From positions 1,054,001 through 1,118,000 of the forward strand of contig WHVY01000008.1 of the NCBI GenBank assembly GCA_022266195.1: DNA of 64,000 nucleotides. The letters run 5' to 3'. The position numbers were made by a program, and so were the translations under genes. This stretch comes from Tetranychus cinnabarinus (lineage: Eukaryota; Arthropoda; Arachnida; Trombidiformes; Tetranychidae). Position 1 is the stretch's first letter; every line of letters begins with the position of its first letter. Below, piece by piece: positions 10,676-21,918 of this stretch. Below the pieces are notes generated by a model. That model saw nothing but the letters and a program-made list of their open reading frames with translations. It was not told where the DNA came from and made no database searches.

Positions 10676-12435
10676 AAAAATAATGATGCCATCAACAACT
10701 ATTTGGAAATTCTTGAATCGCTTGAATCACGTTTCAAGGTTTTGTTTTTTGTTATAATAGTGTGAATCTCCACGGATACAAGCGGTTGCTAGCGTCTCTC
10801 GCTTTGAGCAATGAAAAATTTTATTGTTCCGGGTTAATCTGAAAGTCATGCGAGCTTTGCAGTTGTAAAAATTGTGTACTATGTATAGGCTTCTTATCAT
10901 CTCTATGAATCACTGCAAGCGCCAACAATTAGCAGCCACACGTGTTCGCTGCTATCGGCATTTCGAAATATTAGTAAAGTGGTAAACACGCGTTTATCCA
11001 TATTTTTACTTGTATGGTTAAGGGAGCATTGAAAGACACAAAAAGACAGTTAGATCTTTTAACTTTCAAGACTTTTTGATTGAATATTTGAGAAGATACT
11101 TTGATTGTATAGTTAGTGGACCAGAGAAAGACACAAAAACCCAGTAAACAAGCAGAAAATTTAGTACGGAAATTACGCGATTAACCATATCTCTACTTGA
11201 ATGATTGAGAAATCAGTGAAAGACACAGAAACACAGTTAAGTTTAGTTTTTCGCAAAGTAAAACCACGATTATCCATATTTATACATGTATGGTTAAAGG
11301 AACAGTGAAAGATACAAAAACACAGTAAACATGCAGAAACTTTCGTACGAAAATCACGCGATTATCCATATTTTTACTTGTATGGTTAAGTGATCAGTGA
11401 AAAACACAAAAACATACAAAAGTTGCAGAGACTTTTGCGGTGAAATCGCTTGTTTAGCCATATTTTTTACTTTTATGGTCCAGGGAGTGCGCAAGACGCA
11501 AAAAATCAAAAAGTTGGCGAGACTTTCACCCGGAAAACACAAATTTATCTATATTATTATATGTATTGGTAAGTGATCAGTGAAAGACTCAAAAACACAG
11601 TAACGTTATAGAGACTATATTGCAAGCAACATGCGTATTTCCATATTGTTACTTGTATGGCATAAGAATTGCAAGTCGCAAAAACACACAAATGTTGCAG
11701 AGACTTTCACCCAGAAAACACACGTTTATCCATAAATTTACTTTTATGGTTAAGTGATCAGTGAAAGACACAAAAAACAATACCGTTAAAAAGAGTTTCT
11801 CTCAAATAACACGCGTATGTCCATAGCATTTTTTGTAAAGGTAAGTGATCAGAGAAAGACACAAAAAACAATAATTTTGAAAAGAGATTCTCGCGAATAA
11901 CATGTTGCGTTTATCCATATAATTAGTTAAATGGTTAAGGGATTAGTGCGAGACACAGTAACGTGGCAGAGAACATATCTCACATAACACGTGTATATTC
12001 ATATTATTACTTTTATGGCTAAGTGCTCAGTGAAAGACACAGTTGTAGAGACTTTCGAAAGGAAAGCCGGTAGAAGAGGGCGAGCTAGGAAAAGACTCCA
12101 TTTTTCGTTAGCTGCACACAGTAGAGTTGCAAGGCGGCGAATTATATAAACTAGTCCAACGACTGGCTCTCCTCAAAGATTTGCGATGAGTCTAGCCCCA
12201 GTTCACAGATCAATGCGAACATCACATGTCAAATCTTTTTTCCGCTGAGGTTGTTTGAAAAGCAGGGTACCCAGGGAATAAAAGGTGAAATTAGATTGAA
12301 TGGGAATAGCAATTTGTGAGTTTCTCTTGATTAACATTGAAACTAACACAAACCTTTACGACTATGCAAGGAATGAAATGAGCCTTATTCAACAGTTCCA
12401 CTTGCTAAATGATAAAGGTTAGCAAGATATTCATT
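10676..12435. mobile_element. Composite repeat copy 2: left block, tandem array, right block
   Basis: Same order of parts as at 4.96-6.74 kb. The left block at 10676-10975 matches about 4965-5270 (shared TTTCAAGGTTTTG, CTCGCTTTGAGCAATGAAAA and GCAAGCGCCAACAA). A tandem array covers about 10976-12060. The right block runs from about 12150 to 12430. The right block was later interrupted or truncated, and a 157-bp MITE lies immediately beyond it. Confidence 0.6.
10976..12060. repeat. Second degenerate ~90-bp tandem array
   Basis: Units share the TTATCCATATTTTTACTTG and AGTGAAAGACACAAAAACAC consensus with the array at 5.3-6.4 kb and total about 12. Similar length and the same flanks on both sides indicate that the array moved as part of the element rather than arising independently. 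Confidence 0.8.
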
Positions 12436-12462
12436 CAACATCACACATGGATGGGATAGTAC

Positions 12463-12619
12463 AGGGTGTAAAGAAAGTTTTGGCAGGGCGGGACTCAAAT
12501 GTTGCGTATGAAAGAGCGGTTTTTTGAAAATAATGTTTTGACGCACATAGACAAACCGAAAAGAATCTCTGCGCAATGAAGTGACCTGAGCTTACTTGCC
12601 AAAACTTTCTTTACACCCT
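12463..12619. mobile_element. 157-bp MITE with 23-bp perfect terminal inverted repeats
   Basis: The left end at 12463-12485 (AGGGTGTAAAGAAAGTTTTG...) is the exact reverse complement of 12597-12619. The interior is about 110 bp and non-coding. I see no convincing target-site duplication, so the superfamily is unassigned. Confidence 0.75.
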
Positions 12620-12699
12620 TTATAACAAGATAAAATTTTCGAAATATCCTAACCTTTTTCTGCATTTCGCAGGATTGCCGTATCCTGTTTAGAGCTGAT

Positions 12700-13210
12700 A
12701 GTGAGTGAAATATTCGAGTAAGTGAGTATTCGAATACTCAATTACTCGAATATTTTTGATGCGAATAGAATATTATTCGGTAAGGGTAAACGAGAACCCG
12801 TCAGAACCCAAACCACTCTCTAATTAAATCAAATCTTATTAGCTAAATCTAGTCTGGATTTATTTAGATTATTTGATACCAGTCTAAGATAGATCATTTT
12901 ATTAAATCAGATTTGATTTAATTAAAGAAAAGTTAGTCAGCTCTTAGCGCTGATACTTTTACTCCAGTCAGCTGAGACTTTGAAGATGAAAAAGTGAGCT
13001 GACGGGTTCTCGTTTACCCTTACCTATTATTCGAGTATTTCAGATATTCGAATACAAGTATTCGAATATTTAGTGAATCAAAAATTTTTTACATGTTTTT
13101 TGACTAATTTTTGCTCAATTATGTGTAATTTTTGCTTAATTTTATGGTTGCCCTCATACTTTAATCACTTGCTAATATTCAACGGATATTCGAATGAGTA
13201 TTCGAATGTA
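12700..13210. repeat. ATTCGAATA-rich simple repeat, interrupted by the MITE
   Basis: Short degenerate units built on ATTCGAATA/TATTCGAG recur on both sides of the 246-bp MITE (12705-12778 and 13025-13215), showing that the MITE landed inside a pre-existing repeat tract. Confidence 0.5.
12779..13024. mobile_element. 246-bp MITE, 26-bp TIRs, 8-bp target duplication (hAT-like)
   Basis: The left TIR 12779-12804 begins GGTAAGGGTAAACGAG and is the perfect reverse complement of 12999-13024. The octamer TATTATTC directly precedes the element (12771-12778) and directly follows it (13025-13032). Perfect TIRs with an intact 8-bp duplication imply a relatively recent insertion. An 8-bp duplication is typical of hAT and P superfamilies; assignment to hAT is an inference. 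Confidence 0.88.
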
Positions 13211-13215
13211 AATAT

Positions 13216-16200
13216 TCGCAAAACTATCAGCTCTAATCCTGTTATCACAATGCGAAAAATGAGAAGTTTGTAATTCCTGAATTTGGTCGCAAGAAATGTT
13301 ACTTATCGACAATTTAAAGATGCTATCTCAAGCATCAATCAAGAAGATTCAAAATTTTATTGCAATTATCCTTCCTGCATGTTTTGTAAACGAGGAAAAG
13401 TTCTTCACTGAAACTGAAATTACGGTGACTACACACCTACAAAAACACTGGGAGACAATTTTCATCCCTACTGGACCTTGTCAACCATTATTCAGAAAAA
13501 TGCTTGGATAAAAGTATTCAATTCTAAATTAACGAAAATTCGCATTAGAGAGCCAGGATGATCATTACGATTTTCGTGTTTTAATACAACGAAAAAGTGT
13601 AATTTTTCACCCATATTTCGAATACGCGAAATTAAATTGACAAAATGAATTCGTTGACGTGTTGACGGTGAGTTGTCTGGAAATTTCACATGAATGAAAC
13701 ACAATTCAAATCAGGATGTGCAAAGTTCATTAATTGTAGACGATAAGATAAACCATTTTAAATTTAAGCCAAATTAGGTTTGATATTTTGTGAATCCTAT
13801 GAATAAATAAAAGTCAAGTTGATTATGATTTCATTGATCTGATTTACGCGTCAATGCTTTGTTCATAAATTAGTTAACTCGATATTTGAAAGAGTTTTTA
13901 TCGTCAAATCATCATGATTATAATTTATATTTGGTAAATAAAAAGTTTGAGTCATGACTGTAATTTGACTTACAATAAATGTTAGCGATTTGACAATTCA
14001 AAGCCTTTCATTTTCTGTTGAGATTGGTGTTAAAATTGGTAAATACTAATATACTTATGTTGATTAAAGGTTTTATCAGATATTAATTGTGCAGTTGACT
14101 TTTAATTGAAAAACATTGGAATGAAATAAAGCATTAGAAAAGTTTTGGGTCGCAATCCGTTTTTACTTGTTTACCTTGTCTCAATTCATTAACATTAACC
14201 ATTTACTTGAAATGCTTAATGGTTAAAATGGTAATTGATTATCAAATCAAACAAAAATATGTGAGATAATCATGATAAGTATAAATAATGATTTACAAAG
14301 ATGATGAGATGGATAATAATAATATAATTATGTTATTTGTTGTTTTTTGCTTTCCATCAGGACAATTATGGAAATAAAACGGTAGGATTTCCGATAGGTG
14401 TTCAACTGATTGTAATTAAATAAAATCATTATCATGAAAACGGAAAGTACTATGAATCTTGCCTGGAAAGATAGTAATGGTGATGATTATGATATTAATA
14501 GTTGTCATCAGCAAATTTAAAGGCGAGTGATATAAAAATAATGGTTGATTCTTTTGCCATCGCGTAATAATTTACTTGTATTGAGATGATCCAACTATTA
14601 AGGTTATACCATGATTATGTTTGTTGTCTTGATGGCTGTAAATTTTTCAATCTTAGCTTTCCATTTTCTTTTCAACATTGGAAATGATTCATCTGGATAA
14701 AATAATAATAATAATCAATAAGCAGTCTGTAAGACAGCAAAATAAGGAGTAGGAAAAGTAATCAAAAATTGACTAGGTAAAAAGAAGCAGCTAAGAGGGA
14801 AAATATAAGCAATTGAATCAGAATTATTCCAAGCGATGAGAGATCCAATAGTCCTTAATTGCTGTGATTGTGGCTACTGGTTGTTTGCGATTGTCTAGAT
14901 GCAAATAATAACCGTTGTTTACACATCGATTTGATTAGATATGCATCAAAGTCATCATATGAAACAAGGAAATTAATGAAATCCATCATCATCATCATCA
15001 TAATCTAGTGATTGTTACCCTAATTCTTTGTAGTGTTCGTATATGAGTTGCATGTGATTCTTGATCAATCACAATTCACGATTATCATCATCAGCATTAT
15101 GTTTAATCAACTGCAACCAAGCAACTAAAAAAGCTAATGTTTACAAGGAAATGTTTGGTGAACACAGAAAGGAAAAAAATGCCAACAAATAAAGGGCATT
15201 ATCCTTTGAATTATCCACTGTAACTGTCAGAGTAGATCATTTTCCTTAAATTTTCCCAATTGAAACTTGATTTATAGAAAAGAGCATATTCAAATTTCAG
15301 CGGAATTACTTGTTGATATCAGATGGTGGTAGCTTTGATGTAAGGTGTTTCCTCTGTCTTCCTTTTACATGTCTCTATCTTTGTTCTTTCAATTTATCAT
15401 TTGTATTTCTTTTCTTCATCGCACTGAGTAGATCATCATGTTTTCAAACCATTGCAAATGCTTTTCATCAGATCTTCTTTTCGATTTTAATCGTATTAAA
15501 GGCTGAGAAATTTTCATTAGATACCATAAAATCAGGTTTTGGCGTTTTTGCTTTCCACACTTTGATCAATTCGTTTTTGTCCCAATTGCCATTGGTAAAA
15601 CATTTCCAAAATTTTCATTCAACCAAGACTCGACTTATGGGAACACGATTATGAATTGAGGACTGGATGGAAAGACAATGGCGAGAAAAATGATCCAAAA
15701 TGCATGTGTGAGTTATGCGTAGTGTAACAAGTTGAGAGAAAGGTTGACAAGGTGAGAATATAAACGTGATTGTATAGAGATTATTCGTGTATGTTGTGTA
15801 TATAAAAGAGGTATGCGATGTTGAATCTGTTGAAAAAGGGGAGAAATTGAAAGTAGGCAAAGGAAGGGAACATGAAAGAGGATAATGATAAAGATGAGTG
15901 TGTAGAGTAAAGAAGTAGAGGATGAGAGCATATAAGTATCGGAGAGATCATCTATCACAGTTTATCCCAAAATGCTGATGACTCTTGAGTCACAATTTTA
16001 CAGGTACGAGAACATGGAGTTCTTTTGTTTAGAAGAAATCTAACTTTTTTGTCCAAAAAAAAGAGTTGTTGGAGAAACAATGGTGAGTATATTTATAAAT
16101 AATTTTTCTGGAACACTGATGATGTCAAAACATTTTTTTGTGATGACTTGCTGTTGTCTCTCTTTATCTTTTGCATTTGGTTGTGCTGTCCCTCATCCAA

Positions 16201-16910
16201 GGAACCGTGAATGGAGCAAACAGATGAGCATCACCCGAAGTTGTTGCTGTTTTATTTTTCCATTATTTGAAGTTTTAAAACTTCATCTGATCATATCGTT
16301 GCATTTTTTTTCCTCGTTCATTAACATGCCAATTTGTCAAAAACCAGTAATAATATCTTTCCAATTGATCAGCTATTATTTACCCATTTGTTTGTTACCT
16401 TCTGGTAACTAGTTACATAGATCATGGCAGCCATTAATCAGCTGATGAATAGAATGATGTCGATTATAAATTAAACTACTGTTGATATTAGCAGGCATTC
16501 AGATATTGTGTGTTGTTGAAAAAAATTGCTCATCAATCTTTGATTCATAGAATGCTTTGTCCTCATTTGATGGTGATAGAAAAAAATCTTTGACTAATGA
16601 ACAGCAATCAGATAAAGAAAGAAAAGGGAAAAAGTAGAAAAAGAATGAAGAGAAAGGATGAAAATTAGAGAAATGAAAGGTAAGAAAGATTAAGTTGTTT
16701 GCAATAGAAGAATATGAAGATTTGGGTAATCCGTACAGCTTCCTCCTTTCCATGATAATCTATTTTGTAGTTGTCAATTGCTTTGAGATTTGCCTTGTTT
16801 CATTTTCTTGAAATATTTGATCGCACAGGCTGAATTTTGTTCTACATGAAGTTACCGATGATGTGTTGTTGTCCCATCAACATCATGACTTTAATTTGCC
16901 TTTATTATTT
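13216..16910. other. Intergenic region without recognised genes
   Basis: Several open frames of 60-110 codons occur on both strands, but they are low in complexity, lack family similarity and overlap each other, so I do not call them. A CATCATCATCATCATAATC tract lies near 14985. The right part is the 3' flank of the TMCC gene. Confidence 0.5.
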
Positions 16911-19653
16911 TTATCCAACATTAATCACCTCTTCAGGCAGTAATTTCAATATAATCGGAAATCGCTTGATGATTCGTGTTTGAAACCATAATACAAATTC
17001 AGCTTTTTGTCGAACGAACATCATTACGATGACCAGAATAAAAATTGTTGTCAAAAAACGGATCCTAAAGAGTCGGTAACAAAAATTGAAAGCATTAATA
17101 ATCAAGTAGATGTAAGGCGGGCTAATGATAACAGTTTGGTAAAGTGAATTTTATTGACACCAAAAAAGTCAATCTAGCGAATTAGTGTTTTAAATTATAC
17201 TTTAAGTTAAAAACTGAGCGAAAAAAATTAGTTGATACGATTATATCACGATGATGGAGTTTTAAGTGAAGCTGAGTAAAATTTAACTTCAAGTCCTAAT
17301 AGTTTGTGGCATAACATAACTGAAAGTCAACTGCAATAATTGTCTAATGTTTAAGAAAATTAACTCTAACCAAACTGTTAACATAAAACGATAAATAACA
17401 GTTTCACCCGATTGATTGAAAATTGAGTCATTTAAAATGGTAATACCAGTTTCAATATAATCGTACCTTGTTTTGAGAAAAGGTGTCACAATATTAGCTA
17501 CAGTGGCAACCAATAAGAGAACCACTTGGAGTATAGTTAAAAGAACATTAATTAATTTAAGAACCAGTGCACGAGCATTCGAATTTTCCAAAGAATCAAG
17601 ATTAACTAATTGTTGGAGATGTTGGTGTTGTTGGTGTTCCATTCGAGATATTCGTGTTTGACAGCTTTCCAACATTTCGTAAATGTCTCGCAACCTTTCT
17701 TCGCTTTGGTACTGAACTTTCTCTTCCATATCACCTATGTTTTGCTTGAGGTTTTCAATTTCATTTTGATGCAGCTCTATCAGATCATTCATTTGCTCTT
17801 CGAGACGCTGTTTAAAGATGACATTAGATGGAAACATTGGAAAGAAATAGAAATAAATAAAACAAAAAAAGAGGTTTAAGCATTAGATGGTTAAGTAAAT
17901 GGAATCAAAACAATTATCATGATGTTGGTGATGATAAGGATAAAGGAGTAAATTAAACTAGAAGACAAAACAGGATTCAGTAGGGAAAGTCTCATATTTC
18001 AAGTGATTCATTCAAGCATTCTTTCTTCTCTTATTCTAATCTATTCAATTCGTTAATCGTAAATGCGCTTAAAGGAACGGCAATCTCGAAAAATAAGAGA
18101 AAAGAAAGTAACCTCGAATCATGATGATATCTTGTTTAACTGGATATTTTAATCATCATAGACAAAGCGAGGTCATTCGTCATTCAAATGATGATTAAGT
18201 GCATCATGATATTACTTGTATACAAGGTATGTTAATCAAGAGAAAAGAATAGTTGAATGTCTTAGAATCTGGCGTTGAAATAAATATCTATAATTGTGTA
18301 TATCAATTTTTTTTCCTGGATCATCAGTAGCAAGTGACGTGAGAAAGGTTTGCATGATCTTATAATTAGTTTAGGATATAATTGCAATGTTTATTCAACC
18401 GATCATGATGACCGACTATAGCGATATTAGTAAGTAAACCGAGAATTGAAGAAACAAACTTGAGATTAGAGTAAATTAAGATAGCTTAATGAACGAAGAC
18501 AAACCAATTTTAAAGAGACAGTGTAATAAGAAAGGGATGCGAAACTAGATAGTTTTCAACAAAAATGAAGAATCAAAGATTCCTCATAAATTGACATGGG
18601 TTGTTTGATTAAATTGTATTGGCCTTTGATTTTAAGTGACACTAACCTCAGATTTGTATCTCTCTTCTTGTAAACTTTGATTGATTAAACTATATTCGGC
18701 GTGAAGTGATGTTTTGACTGCTTCTATTTCCTCAGCTAATCGTTGACAATCACCTTCACGATCTCGCAATTGAGAAAGTATTGTTTCCAGGTCGTGAATG
18801 TTATGTGAGGAACCACTCTGACTGACAAGTTGACTGTCAAAAGTTCGGTAAAGTTGTTTAGCTGGACTTGCAGAGGACGCTCCAGAAGTAACTAAACCGG
18901 CTATAGCACCAATATTATCTGATACAGAAGATATACTTGAACTTTCATCTGACGTATGTTTAGTACTATGGCTGTGTGTATGGCTGTGAGTGTAAAATAC
19001 TGAGCCACCTTGATTGTGAACACCTGATGACTTGGATTGGGCCTCTTTACCTTCATTACTTTCACTTTCATTCATTGTTGAGCTATCATTAATTGAGTTA
19101 TCTGCTGAGTTGATATTGTCTGCACTCCCAATTTTATTTTTGAAAGAGTCTTTGGGTTTTGAATTGAAATTATCACCCGAGGAATGATGAGTGTTTGGCG
19201 ACGAGAAAGACTTTATGCTACCAATGACACCTTCCGAAAGACCAGAAATACCTTCTTTTATATTAGTTCCTACACCTTTAAGCCCATGGCCAACATTAGT
19301 TAACATTGCTTTAGATCGACTATGCTGGTGTAGAGCTTGAATACCATAATTTTCAATATCACGAATCCTTTTTAGATAAGAATCCAATTTCTTTTGTAGT
19401 TGGGCTATCGTATGAGCAGATTTCTGATTCTTCTTTTCAAACATACTCTTAATACGTTGAGTTTGAACTTTATCAGCATTAGCAGCCAATTTAAGATACT
19501 CATTGACATTCTCATCTCGCGAGGTCTGTTCAGCTTTTATTGCTTCTTTGGTCCTCATGATTTTAGCTTGATAATGTTCAATGGCAGCCTTGATCTTATT
19601 GCAGTCCGATGATGTGGGCAAAAGAGCATCCAAATCATCTCTTGAACTTGAGT
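16911..19653 (-). CDS. TMCC-family transmembrane and coiled-coil protein, 3' exons
   Basis: Exons on the minus strand are 19653-18647, 17807-17467 and 17064-16911 (stop), joined in phase for about 500 residues; the first begins at an acceptor (CTAG, 19656-19654... then ACTCAAG) with the frame still open, so 5' exons lie further right and were not found. TMCC proteins are ER-membrane proteins with coiled coils. An N-terminal helical region (EHYQAKIMRTKEAIKAEQ) and a Lys-rich coil are followed by a Gly-rich LKGVGTNIKEGISGLSEG motif. A Ser-rich linker and a second coiled coil (RLEEQMNDLIELHQNEIENL) come next. The C-terminus has two hydrophobic spans: NVLLTILQVVLLLVATVANI and IRFLTTIFILVIVMMFV. 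This tail arrangement is the family hallmark. Which vertebrate paralogue (TMCC1, 2 or 3) is nearest cannot be decided here. Confidence 0.88.
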
Positions 19654-21152
19654 CTAGAAGACAGTAAAATCAAAAACAATAAGTAGGTAAAATTTTCAAA
19701 TTTACAAGGAAAAGGAATAAGAAAAGGCTAATAAAACAATATTTATCCTTATTTAAATATTTAGCAGCAAGTATTTTTGCCTGACTCTTTTTTTTGGTTA
19801 AGCAAGAGTGAGGAAAAAAGATAGCAAGCTAAACAGGTGATTGTCAGGGTGGATCTATGGTTTCGCAGTTAGCACAATGGATAGTCGGTCGGCTTACCTT
19901 CAACAGCACCACAAACGAATCCCCGTTCATCCCTCCCAGATTCACACATTATATTCCATAAAGTGGTAACTACGACGATCATTCAATGAGTAATCCGACT
20001 GATGTAACAAAATTGACTGGTTTAAACATCGACATAAACAGTTGATAGAAGCAATGTATACAATATCCTAGGAGTAGCACAGGTTAGGTGTTTAAAATTA
20101 TGAATTGCCTTATTTATGAAACAAATAAACCATATTGAATTATAGACCATATAACATTGTTGTTACAATTAAAAAGATCACGATGCATCAGAATTAACAA
20201 AAAATCCAAGCTAAACTACACGCAAACGCGTTGATGATTTGAGTCAATTTCCCCATCATAGTTGAAAAAGAGCCAGTTTTGAAAAGAGAATGATGCAAAA
20301 ATGAATGGAATACCGAATCATTGTAATGAAATGAGCTTTTTTAATAATCTTGTAATTAAAATGATTACTATTTCTTTTTATCGTTTGATTTATCTGACAA
20401 AGATTTTCATTCATAAATTTAATCATCAATAAAAAGTTACTCAATCAGTTTTATTTCTTTAGTAGACAGCATTACTCACTGCAAATTTTCAGTGAAACGG
20501 TTTCTCTTCATGTTTGCAATACAGTTAGTCATTGGTAATTAACTTGTACTGAATTCATTTCAAATATTTTCAGCTTTACAGGACATTTTTTCACTCCAAT
20601 TATTGAAATCGAAGAATGAGTTTATGTTAGGAAAGTAAAAAGAGCTTTGAATCATATTGCACTTAAGAAAGTTTTTTTGAATGGAAGTTCAAAATCAAAG
20701 TAAATTGTAAAAATTCTGATGCTAATAAAATAGAGGGCCATAAAAAAGCTAAATGCCTGAAATATCTAGCCTTTTTATCAACTACATCGTCAACAATTGA
20801 AATACATATTAATTTTCAGCTCTGAGGATTAAAACAACATTTTAATAAGCACAAAGCATTTCAATAAATGCTTTAGCAGCCGGTAAAGTTTGGAAAAGAC
20901 AACATTTTACAAAAAAAGTGTTATGAACACGATGAAATTAAAATAGACGATGCAACGTTTAAGTAGAGAGTGAGTTTCATGATGGTTTCTTTGGATTGGA
21001 TGAGTATGCTAGACATGCATAGTATTTAGATGACCAAAATGATGTGAAAGTTAGTTGAAATATTCATTCGACGACATCAAGTGAAAAATGCATTTTATCA
21101 TTGTCACTGGTTACCAAATTGCAGTCATTTTTGAACACTTGACATAATAATT
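19654..21152. other. TMCC intron or intergenic DNA
   Basis: No coding region recognised. It must include the intron upstream of the first TMCC exon seen. A tRNA-like segment lies at about 19862-19945. Confidence 0.45.
19862..19945 (+). repeat. tRNA-like / SINE-head segment
   Basis: TTAGCACAATGG (19869-19880) fits the RNA polymerase III A box of tRNAs and GGATAGTCGGTCGGCTTACC resembles a D-arm and anticodon region. A degenerate B box (AACGAATCCC) follows about 40 bp later, and a second ATCCCTCCC run follows that. The T-arm and acceptor stem do not pair cleanly, so this is more likely a tRNA-derived SINE head or pseudo-tRNA than a working gene. Confidence 0.35.
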
Positions 21153-21918
21153 TTACATTTTCTCATATGATACCACATGGTCACACGTTTTACAGGTTTT
21201 CTCGTACATATCTTCGGACTCTATGTATTTCTCCTCTCCATATTCGTGAATGTGAGCCGATGGTTTCCTCTTGTACAGACTACTTCTGACTTCCATTCTT
21301 AAAGTCTTCATTTTTTTGTCATAGTCCTTCTTTTGTCTATCCTTTCTCTTGCTACTTCTTTTTTCCTTCTCAGCAATCAAGGCTTCCTCAGATTCCCAAA
21401 CCTCTAATGCTCTTTCCTCCACTTGAATGTGAAGATACAGTCTCATATCACCACGAGCCAAAGGATTAGGATTTTTTTTGGCAATGAAACGCAATGGTGG
21501 TTCTCTTTTATCCAGATCACAGTCTTTAAGAAGATATTCATTTTTAGCCTCTGTTCGAGTGATCAAACTATGTTTATCCTTAGGATCTCTGATTAAAAAA
21601 AGAATTGTATTTTAAAAATTAGTCAAATAAAGTATAGCATATGTTTCTCAAATTATTGAGAGACAGTCAACAAAATGACGAGGCATAGATGCCAGATTAA
21701 ATGCGAAATCATGACTGTCATTAAATATTTTCATCTCACCTGCATGCATTGCAAACATTGTAATCAAAATTTGTCTTTAAAAACGATTCAATGAACTTCT
21801 TTTTACATTCAGTACAGGTTGATACACTTGTACTTGGTTTAGTGGCTGTTGTAGATGTATTAGAAGTTGTACTCGTCCCCTGATTCGGTATTGTCAAGGA
21901 CTTAAAAGAGGTTGACAT
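21153..21918 (-). CDS. XPA: XPA, nucleotide excision repair DNA-damage scaffold
   Basis: Two exons, 21918-21740 and 21588-21153, join in phase for 204 residues. XPA binds damaged DNA at the ss/ds junction and organises TFIIH, RPA and ERCC1-XPF in the nucleus. The zinc finger has Cys35, Cys38, Cys56 and Cys59 (C-X2-C-X17-C-X2-C, the family spacing). The second exon opens with RDPKDKHSLITRTEAKNEYL and continues through the conserved GDMRLYLHIQVEERALEVW DNA-binding helix region. The C-terminal TFIIH-binding region (HEYGEEKYIESEDMYEKTC, ending VVSYEKM) is intact. The start chosen is the first ATG (MSTSFKSL); no ATG precedes it in frame. The protein is shorter than human XPA (273 residues) because only 34 residues precede the finger, and the Gly-rich ERCC1-binding motif expected there is not visible. 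Confidence 0.97.

Noticed and set aside
13296..13704. 71- and 70-codon frames on opposite strands
   Set aside because: No recognisable domain, no splice continuity, and next to degraded repeats.
15310..16412. Open frames of 80-114 codons in the intergenic region
   Set aside because: Hydrophobic, AT-driven composition, mutual overlap and no family similarity.
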